In this document: piece after piece, positions 34,604 to 41,725 of the stretch
Layout of the letters: every line of letters starts with the position of its first letter
Numbering within the stretch: position 1 is the first letter of the stretch
Assembly (NCBI RefSeq): GCF_030010415.1
Contig: NZ_JASCSA010000014.1
Strand: one strand, 5' to 3'
Origin: Cobetia amphilecti
GTDB taxonomy: Bacteria; Pseudomonadota; Gammaproteobacteria; Pseudomonadales; Halomonadaceae
DNA length: 64,000 nucleotides
Made by a program: the position numbers and the translations under genes
The notes under the pieces: model-generated
Database searches by the model: none
What the model saw: the letters and a program-made list of their open reading frames with translations, nothing else
What the model was told of the DNA's origin: nothing

Positions 34604-37600
34604 GGCCATCGCCGCTGATATCGCCGAGGCTGCGGCCGCCGGTTTCCGGGGCCGATTGATCGCTCGCGGACAGGCTCGTGCGATCATCTGGCGCGATGGA
34701 GCCCTTCCTCCCGGCGCGCCGGCCTTCGCCCCGCAGCTCAGCTATGACCTGCACAGCTATGCCTACGCCTTACTCGGCCTCGGCCTGCGCCTTCGCGAGC
34801 TCGGCGGCGACCCGACCCAGGCGCGCACGGCCTTTGAGCAGGGGGCGACAGCGCTTGAGGCGGTGATGGCCAAGGGAGACCGCCAGGAGGCCGATCGCGA
34901 CTTCCATTTCGTCATGGCGGCGGCCGCCTATCATCTCGCACACCTGTCCGCGCGCGCCTATTCTCTTCTCTCGATCGTCGAAGCGGATGAAAATTTCTCT
35001 CCGATAGAGCGCGCGCTCGCTCAGCTGATGCGCCGCAATTTCGGCGCTTTGCGAAACAGCGTTCTGGACTACCGGGCCTCCGGGCAAGGCAGCGATGCGC
35101 GGATCGCCGCCGACATCCAGGCTCGCCTCGACCAGGCAGAGGGCATGGCCGCACCGGCGGATGCCGGTGGCAACGACTTCCTGTTCGACGGTCTTGATAC
35201 CGCGCTCACGGACGCCTTCATGGCCGCCATGTCGCTCTACCTGCTCGCGCTCGAACGGGGCGAGCGAGGGCTGGTCGATCAGGCGCTTGAGCGACTACGC
35301 GTGAGCTTGGCAATTTGCGGCGAGATGAACATGCTGCCGCAATGGTGGGTGCATCGCGTCGCCATCCACCTTCTGTCGGATCTGTGGTCGAATACCTTCC
35401 ATGAACGGGTTCCGCCTCAGCCCTCAGGCGGACTGGCGGCGGACTGGTCGCGGTTGCGCGAACTGTTCATCGCGCTGCTGCAGCGTCGCGCGAAGGCGGA
35501 GATAGATCTTTGGCCATCGCAGACCGAGGCGGCGGATCGCGCCGTCGACCAGTCCGACGACTTGGTCGTCTCCCTGCCGACGAGCGCTGGCAAGACGCGT
35601 ATTGCTGAACTCTGCATCCTGCGCTGTCTCGCCGGCGGCAAGCGGGTGGTGTTCGTCACCCCGTTGCGCGCGCTGTCAGCACAGAGCGAAACTACGCTCC
35701 AACGGACCTTCGGGCCGCTGGGGAAGACCATATCGGCCCTCTACGGTAGCATCGGCGTCAGCGGCTTTGATGAGGACGCGATCCGTGAGCGCGACATCGT
35801 CGTTGCGACGCCCGAGAAGCTGGACTTTGCGCTTCGCAACGATCCCTCACTCCTCGATGACGTTGGTCTGCTGGTCTTCGACGAAGGTCACATGATCGGC
35901 CTCAACGAACGTGAGGTGCGCTACGAGGTGCAAATCCAGCGTCTTCTTCGTCGCACGGACGCTCAGGGGCGCCGGATCGTTTGCCTCTCGGCCATCCTCC
36001 CCGACGGCGACCAACTTGATGACTTCGCGGCCTGGCTGCGCCGTGATCATCCCGGCGGCGTCATCAAGAACGATTGGCGGCCGACCCGGTTGCGCTTCGG
36101 CGAGGTTGTTTGGACTTCGCCGACAGCACGGCTCAACTTGCGAGTCGGCGACGAGCGACCCTGGGTTCAGCGCTTTCTGACCGGAGCCGCGCCACCCAAC
36201 TGGATTCCGCCGAAGCGCCGTCGCACCCGTCTATTTCCCGGCGATCAGCGCGAACTCTGCCTCGCGACCGCGTGGCGGCTTGTTGATGATGGTCAGACCG
36301 TTCTTGTCTTCTGCCCCGAGCGGCGCAGCGTTGAGCCGTTCGCCGACGCGATCGTTGATCTGTATGAGCGCGGCGCCTTGCGCTCGCTGCTCGATGCCGA
36401 CCCGGATGTGCTCAGCACCGCGATCGCGCTCGGCGAGGAATGGCTGAGCGTCGATAGCGCCATCCTCAAATGCCTCCGCCTCGGCGTTGTCCTCCACCAT
36501 GGAGCGTTGCCAACCGCCTATCGTAAGGAGGTTGAGCGTCTGCTGCGCGAGAACGTTCTCAAGGTCACTATCTCCTCGCCGACCTTGACCCAAGGCCTCA
36601 ATCTGTCGGCCACCGCCGTCGTCATGCATTCCCTCCACCGTGCCGGTGAGCGGATCGAGATCAGCGAGTTCAAGAACGTCATCGGCCGCGCCGGACGCGC
36701 CTATGTCGACGTTGAGGGTCTCGTGCTCTTTCCGATGTTCGACAAAATCCCCAAGAAGCGGCGGAACTGGGAAGCGCTTATCACCGATCTTGGCGCGCGA
36801 GAGATGGAAAGCGGTCTGGTGCGTCTCGTCGCGGTGTTGCTGACACGGATGCGGGCGCGCATCGGCGGAGACCTTAATCAGCTCGTTGATTATGTCGTCA
36901 ACAACGCCGCCGCCTGGACCTTTCCTGAGATCGCGAACGAAAAGCCGGAAGACCGGGAGCGCGCCTTCGCTGAGTGGGAACGGCACGTTGCCACGCTCGA
37001 TACCGCCATTCTCAGCCTCATCGGTGAGAATGACATCCCCGATGAAGGGGTTGAGGCCGCCTTGGACGACATCCTTCAATCTTCTCTGTGGCATCGCCGT
37101 CTGCAGCGCCAGGACGCCCCCGTCCTGCAGGTGCTCAATGCCGGTCTCGTGTCCCGCAGCCGGCTGATCTGGAGCCAGTCGACCGCAGCTCAGCGCCGCG
37201 GCTATTTCCTGGCCGGTGTCGGTTTGACGACCGGTCACGCGCTCGACGCCATCGCTGCTGAAGCCAATCTTCTTCTAATTCAAGCCAATGGGGCGATCCT
37301 CGAAGGCGATGCCGAAGGGGCGATCGCCGCGATTACCGGCCTCGCCGAGCGGGTCTTTGACTTCTATCCCTTCAACCCCGATCCCTTGCCCGCGAACTGG
37401 CGCAACATCCTGCGCGCATGGCTGCTCGGCCAACCGCTTGCGGCGCTGGGCGGAGCTCAGGCCTCGGAAACCCTGAGATTCGTCGAGGGCGGCCTCGTCT
37501 ATCGGCTGCCTTGGGCGATGGAGGCTATCCGCGTCCGCGCCGGCGCTAATGGCGATACAGTTGGCATATTCGACTTGGCTATGGAGGATCACGAACTCGG

Positions 37601-38108
37601 CCTCGCGGTCTCGGCCGTCGAGACTGGCACCTTGAACCGCTCCGCCTCAATCCTTATTCAAGCTGGTTTCAATTCGAGGCTTGCTGCGATAAAGGTAGTG
37701 ACCGACACTGGTGCGGCCTTCACAACAGGCAAGGAGCTGCGGCAATGGCTGAATGCAGACGTGGTCGCTGCGTATAGCACTCAGGCCGACTGGCCAACTC
37801 GAGAAACGAGACCGGTTTGGGTGCAGTTCGTCGAAAGCTTCTCACCTAGTGAAGATCACACATGGGCCGATCGGCACTATTCGGCGAGTATCATGTGGTC
37901 GACTGTGCCCCCGCCTCCCGGCACCGTCGTCCAGATACATCAGTGGGAAGGTCGGTCTCATGTGCTTTCGCCAGATGGTTCTCCGCTAGGTACAGTTCAG
38001 TCCGCACTCGATTCCCATCGAAGTGGCCTGCTTCGCGCACAGGTAGCGCAGGATGTCAGCAAGATCGACATCTTATATCTTGGCCCCGACGATCTGGTGC
38101 GCGCATAG
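34581..38108 (+). CDS. hamB: HamB, Hachiman DEAD/DEAH-box helicase
   Basis: This 1175-aa superfamily 2 helicase has about 300 helical N-terminal residues, then motif I (SLPTSAGKTRIAEL, near 330), motif Ia (VFVTPLRALSAQ), motif II (LLVFDEGHMIGL, near 432), motif III (VCLSAIL), LVFCPERRSVEPFA, and the Ski2-like motif V/VI pair TLTQGLNLSATAVVM and FKNVIGRAGRAYVD. A long C-terminal part is uncharacterised. Its gene starts inside hamA (23-base overlap), the usual close coupling of Hachiman. It should act as the DNA sensor that controls HamA. Confidence 0.9.
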   Translation: MLMPTTPEAIAADIAEAAAAGFRGRLIARGQARAIIWRDGALPPGAPAFAPQLSYDLHSYAYALLGLGLRLRELGGDPTQARTAFEQGATALEAVMAKGDRQEADRDFHFVMAAAAYHLAHLSARAYSLLSIVEADENFSPIERALAQLMRRNFGALRNSVLDYRASGQGSDARIAADIQARLDQAEGMAAPADAGGNDFLFDGLDTALTDAFMAAMSLYLLALERGERGLVDQALERLRVSLAICGEMNMLPQWWVHRVAIHLLSDLWSNTFHERVPPQPSGGLAADWSRLRELFIALLQRRAKAEIDLWPSQTEAADRAVDQSDDLVVSLPTSAGKTRIAELCILRCLAGGKRVVFVTPLRALSAQSETTLQRTFGPLGKTISALYGSIGVSGFDEDAIRERDIVVATPEKLDFALRNDPSLLDDVGLLVFDEGHMIGLNEREVRYEVQIQRLLRRTDAQGRRIVCLSAILPDGDQLDDFAAWLRRDHPGGVIKNDWRPTRLRFGEVVWTSPTARLNLRVGDERPWVQRFLTGAAPPNWIPPKRRRTRLFPGDQRELCLATAWRLVDDGQTVLVFCPERRSVEPFADAIVDLYERGALRSLLDADPDVLSTAIALGEEWLSVDSAILKCLRLGVVLHHGALPTAYRKEVERLLRENVLKVTISSPTLTQGLNLSATAVVMHSLHRAGERIEISEFKNVIGRAGRAYVDVEGLVLFPMFDKIPKKRRNWEALITDLGAREMESGLVRLVAVLLTRMRARIGGDLNQLVDYVVNNAAAWTFPEIANEKPEDRERAFAEWERHVATLDTAILSLIGENDIPDEGVEAALDDILQSSLWHRRLQRQDAPVLQVLNAGLVSRSRLIWSQSTAAQRRGYFLAGVGLTTGHALDAIAAEANLLLIQANGAILEGDAEGAIAAITGLAERVFDFYPFNPDPLPANWRNILRAWLLGQPLAALGGAQASETLRFVEGGLVYRLPWAMEAIRVRAGANGDTVGIFDLAMEDHELGLAVSAVETGTLNRSASILIQAGFNSRLAAIKVVTDTGAAFTTGKELRQWLNADVVAAYSTQADWPTRETRPVWVQFVESFSPSEDHTWADRHYSASIMWSTVPPPPGTVVQIHQWEGRSHVLSPDGSPLGTVQSALDSHRSGLLRAQVAQDVSKIDILYLGPDDLVRA

Positions 38109-38408
38109 CTACCAAGTCCCCTATATCGCTGGCCACTGTAGAATTTGTTGGCCGATGACCGCTTTTGGCCGTTTGCAGATGAGAGGAAGAGATGTAGGGG
38201 CTCGCATCTAACCTAGCTGTAGGGTCCCGAATGATGAATACATAATCTAATGATTATTTGAAAGCGCAATAACTATATTAGCTCTAGTTGCTGCGCGTTA
38301 AGCCTTGGGTCGATTTAGTGAATATGGGTAAATAGTCGCCAGCTAATTTATCGCGCTAGCGCTTGCGTACTTGTGGCTGAAACATAGACTCCAGCGGCGA
38401 TATAAAAA
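38109..38408. other. Intergenic region after hamB
   Basis: No gene or clear terminator was found. The stretch is AT-rich from 38220 on. It lies between the ends of two convergent genes. Confidence 0.4.
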
Positions 38409-39518
38409 TCAGTCTATATCCCATGCTTGTTTCAATCTCGTCACGGTATGCTCCCATTTCGGTGTTGTGGGCTTGCAGATAGTGTTTTGATTACCGAACA
38501 GACCGACTTCGCTAAATGCTTGCGAGGTACTGAAGGAAGCGACCCAGCGGACTGGCACGAGATATTCCGCTGCCTCTTCATCATCTTCATCAAATGTTCG
38601 ATGGAGCTGTGGGTACGCGGTAGCTGTGGCAATGTCGTGAAGTCTCTGAATCCCTTGATCGGTCTGGACTGTAAAGTGCTCGCCTCGGCAACGCTCTCCG
38701 GTTACCTCAGCCACGCCTACGTAGCCGGTCTTGGGGATGTTGACCCAGACTCGGTCTCCCTCGGAGAGCATAGCGAGGGTCTTCGAGTACCAGGCGGCGC
38801 CACCACCGGCAATGAAGCCATAGCGACGTGCCAACTCCCATGGACGGTTATCGCCGAAGGAGGCGTAAAACTCGCCATTCCAAGGCTCCTTGCGTGCCTT
38901 GCGTGTGACAGGCAGGGGTGGTTCGTCCGGGTCGATCATCCAGGCACGACTCAGATAATGATTTCCCTGGTCTTCGAAGGCGCTGAAGAACATGGCGTTG
39001 ATCGAGAGCTGGGCATGTTCGTTGAGATAGTTGATGATTCGCTCGCTGCTGGCGTCGAGCTGAGTGGCCACGACGACTAGTTGGTGATTTTCGTTGAGGG
39101 TGACGCTGTCTAGCGTGATACCGAACTTGGCCTCAAAGGCGTCCTCGAGAGACATATGAGAGCGCTGATAACGTTGGGCAAAGTTTTGATAGATTTCTAC
39201 CAGCTGGTAGTCGGCCAGGCTGACGACCCAAGAGGCATAGTCGATGGCCTGAGCCACCACGTCGCGGGGTGTCTTGTCGCGCTTGAGTTCGATGACGATA
39301 ACTGTGCCGTCGGCAGCAATCGCCAGCAGGTCAATCAACTTGTTGAAGTCCGTGCGTACCTGCCGGCCGATCAACAACCAGTCCCGATTGAGGATCGAGA
39401 CATCCTGCATGATCTGCTCCTCTAGCAGCCCCTCATCCGCTAGCCCAGTGGGCCGCAGCTTTTGCGGCATCTCGCCTGCAGTACCTGCCAGCTTCCAGAT
39501 TCCTTGTTCTATAGCCAT
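38409..39518 (-). CDS. NucS-like (DUF91) endonuclease-domain protein
   Basis: This 369-aa protein has an N-terminal NucS/DUF91 nuclease domain: IGRQVRTDFNKLIDLLAIAADGTVIVIELKRDKTPRDVVAQAIDYASWV, in which Asp63, Glu77-x-Lys79 and Gln90 fit a PD-(D/E)xK site. The C-terminal half (GFIAGGGAAWYSKTLAMLSEGDRVWVNIP, GYVGVAEVTGE) resembles EVE/PUA-like domains that read modified bases. AGGAGGCGCCTG before the ATG at 39518 is a strong ribosome binding site. A nuclease joined to a modified-base reader would suit restriction of modified DNA, which is inference. Confidence 0.78.
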   Translation of the reverse strand: MAIEQGIWKLAGTAGEMPQKLRPTGLADEGLLEEQIMQDVSILNRDWLLIGRQVRTDFNKLIDLLAIAADGTVIVIELKRDKTPRDVVAQAIDYASWVVSLADYQLVEIYQNFAQRYQRSHMSLEDAFEAKFGITLDSVTLNENHQLVVVATQLDASSERIINYLNEHAQLSINAMFFSAFEDQGNHYLSRAWMIDPDEPPLPVTRKARKEPWNGEFYASFGDNRPWELARRYGFIAGGGAAWYSKTLAMLSEGDRVWVNIPKTGYVGVAEVTGERCRGEHFTVQTDQGIQRLHDIATATAYPQLHRTFDEDDEEAAEYLVPVRWVASFSTSQAFSEVGLFGNQNTICKPTTPKWEHTVTRLKQAWDID

Positions 39519-39591
39519 CAGGCGCCTCCTGCCGTTTGTTAAAGAAAGCGTTGCCTCACAGAAGGCTGTGCCCTACCTTGGATTCCAACAC

Positions 39592-39640
39592 GGCCCCCGC
39601 CTCTTGGCTCTCACGAGCTTACGCGGGGGTTCTTTTTTGT
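39592..39640. terminator. Possible hairpin terminator
   Basis: CCCCCGC and GCGGGGG enclose a 27-base loop, followed on the plus strand by TTCTTTTTT. The Abi_2 remnant on the minus strand ends just beyond it. The long loop lowers confidence. Confidence 0.35.
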
Positions 39641-39655
39641 GTGCTCCCACCTTCA

Positions 39656-40156
39656 TTATACCCACCAGCGCTCTAAGCCCGGTGGAGCCCCCATGTTCTC
39701 CAGCGTTAGCCCTCTTCTGGAATGAGGCTCCGAGAATAACTCCAGATGTGCCTGTAGACGTCGATGCCACTCGGCTTCTGGGCAAACTATCGACGCCATG
39801 TGTCGCACGCTACTCAATAGCAGGAAGGGGCGGGCGAGGCGCTTTGCGTCCCTGAACTTATCGCATCACGGTACTTCACCTTGCTCGGGTAGCCTTAGCT
39901 GGTCAAGGACATTGCAGTTCCAGAGCCGGCTGTGGTGTGCGCAGACGTTACGCAGGTAATTCAGCGAGCGAAGTCATCTCTGTAACACCTTTCAGTCTTG
40001 AGTGCCGTATTTCTGAGCGATCCTCACTTGGCCCGGCACCTTCATCATGGCGAAGAGCTGCGAGAAAGTGCCTAAGTCCCAGGTCTCGACGGCGACCCAG
40101 ATCGTCAGCCGCGGCCCGTGTTTTTGCAGATAGTGCTTGATCCGTAGGCATTCGCG
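39656..40156 (-). pseudogene. Abi_2 (AbiD/AbiF) abortive-infection gene remnant
   Basis: Reading the minus strand from 40156 gives one continuous frame: RIKHYLQKHGPRLTIWVAVE, LGTFSQLFAMMKVPGQV, then LRSLNYLRNVCAHHSRLWNC, and near the end SIVCPEAEWHRRLQAHLELF and LENMGAPPGLERWW. The NYxRNxCAHHSRLWN motif and the ending are diagnostic of Abi_2 proteins. Three in-frame TGA codons interrupt it, one at a position expected to be Trp (QR-stop-LRSL). The N-terminal half is missing: homology stops where island repeat module A begins. Confidence 0.85.
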
Positions 40157-40432
40157 AGTGGCGCGGAAATTTCCGGCGTGGAGTTAAGTGCGATAGAGGG
40201 AAGGGCGCAGCTAGGCGCGCTGGGGTACAGAGACAGCGTACCGTTCAGGCGACGCAAGGTGTCGCATTGAACTGACGATCTATACCCGCAGGTACACCAA
40301 GTCAGCTATCATTAGGTTTCATGAAATTTCACATATTCGGGTTTACGGTTGTTGGCCGACTTAACAGGACGTTGGGTCGTATGATCCTTGGACGGAGCTT
40401 GCCCTGCTGCAGCGCCGTGCGGTAGCCGTGCA
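40148..40432. repeat. Island repeat, copy 2 (module A and part of B)
   Basis: It shares blocks with copy 1 at 28800, including GGCGCGGAAATTTCCGGCGTG (40161 onward), GCGATAGAGG, TCATTAGGTTTCATGAAATTTC and GCGCCGTGCGGTAGCCGTG. The match ends abruptly at 40432, where AT-rich sequence leading to the HNH gene begins. Overall identity is lower than between copies 1 and 3. Confidence 0.7.
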
Positions 40433-40519
40433 TATAAATTTTATAGTGTCATGAAGAAGTTAAATATCCTTTATAGACCTATTATTAAAAAAGTACCTAT
40501 ATAGCGCCAGCTCACTCGT

Positions 40520-41473
40520 ATGTTTATATGGAATGCATACTCTATATTTACTTATGGTATATTTCTAAAATCAGATAAAATATTTAATCGTTGTCTTGTG
40601 GCATGTATGACAGCTGCAAAGGATGGCTGTAATTTTAATAAAGATCAGATTGCTGGATTGATGAAAACTATGAAACAAGAAACAAAGACTGAATTTGTGA
40701 ATAGGTTTATGGATGTGCCTTTTGAATCTATTCAAGGCAAGTATTCTTTTTGTAATGAAACAGACAAAAAAGTACTGTTTAGCTTGGATGTCGGAGGCAA
40801 TGAAGATAATGACGTTATCTTAAGCTCTGACTGGAGTCGAAATGGCTATGCGCATTCAATCAAACATATCGACAAAATCATTAACCAAGGCTATGACCTT
40901 TTTGTTTTCAAGGTAAGAACCCAGTATAAGAATGGTAAAACAATACCTGTGGGGTTCGATAAAGTAGTGGAAAAAAGGAATCTGGTTCTTGATGACGACG
41001 GGGTATATCGTGCGACGCCTGTTGACTATACATTTTTTGACGACAATATCGAAATACAAATACGTAATAACGCCAATCTGACCGAGACTGAAAAGTATCA
41101 GCTTGTAATGGCACGCCGTGGACAAAGTCGTTTCCGGCTGGCTGTGGCCAAAATTGAACCACGATGTCGCATTACCGGTCTCGCTGACATGCAGCATCTT
41201 AAAGCTAGCCATATCAAGCCTTGGCGCGTGGCAACAAACTCTGAACGATTGGATGGACACAATGGGCTGATGCTAACGCCACACATCGATCATCTCTTCG
41301 ATCAAGGTTATATCTCCTTTACTGATGAGGGTAAGGTGCTCTTGTCGAGTAGGCTTGGCCAAGAAGCCGCCCAAGTGTTTGGAATATATAACGGGCTATC
41401 TACTGGTAGCTTTACTGATAATCAGAAAGTTTACCTAGCATATCATAGAGATAATATACTGAAAGCTGTGTAA
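40520..41473 (+). CDS. HNH endonuclease (PF13391-type)
   Basis: This 317-aa protein has a C-terminal HNH domain: RRGQSRFRLAVAKIEPRCRITG, HLKASHIKPWRVATNSERLDGHNGLMLTPHIDHLFDQGYISF. The arrangement is that of the HNH_2 family seen in stand-alone restriction endonucleases. The N-terminal 200 residues are unrecognised. Low GC matches the caspase pair. The start is uncertain: ATG at 40520 lacks a good ribosome binding site, and an internal ATG near residue 30 (MTAAKDG) is possible. No methylase gene is adjacent. Confidence 0.82.
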   Translation: MFIWNAYSIFTYGIFLKSDKIFNRCLVACMTAAKDGCNFNKDQIAGLMKTMKQETKTEFVNRFMDVPFESIQGKYSFCNETDKKVLFSLDVGGNEDNDVILSSDWSRNGYAHSIKHIDKIINQGYDLFVFKVRTQYKNGKTIPVGFDKVVEKRNLVLDDDGVYRATPVDYTFFDDNIEIQIRNNANLTETEKYQLVMARRGQSRFRLAVAKIEPRCRITGLADMQHLKASHIKPWRVATNSERLDGHNGLMLTPHIDHLFDQGYISFTDEGKVLLSSRLGQEAAQVFGIYNGLSTGSFTDNQKVYLAYHRDNILKAV

Positions 41474-41625
41474 TTTAGAAGAATGCATTTTCCGATCCCT
41501 CTTTGTGAATATGTCGTTAGAATTTATATTCTGTTTAGTGTAATTTTGTTAATAGAAATATTTTATTTTATTGAAGTGCTTCTATATTGATAGATGTAGT
41601 TTTCATCAGGCAGTTGCCATTATCT

Positions 41626-41725
41626 AAGGCCATGAGATGGAGCTCGCCCCAGAGGTAAGCCCTGGGCGGTAGCCGTGTGATGGCATGAGAATCGATGCAC
41701 ACCACAGAGAGGAGCCCCAACGGGC
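41626..41725. repeat. Island repeat, copy 3 (module B) leader of the helicase gene
   Basis: The 100 bases before the helicase start repeat 29047-29140 with few changes: GAGCTCGCCCCAG-GGTAAG, GCGGTAGCCGTGTGATGGCATGAGAA and GGAGCCCCAACGGGC. Conservation of a non-coding leader suggests a promoter, a structured 5' UTR or a recombination site. AGAGGAGC within it is the likely ribosome binding site. Confidence 0.75.
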
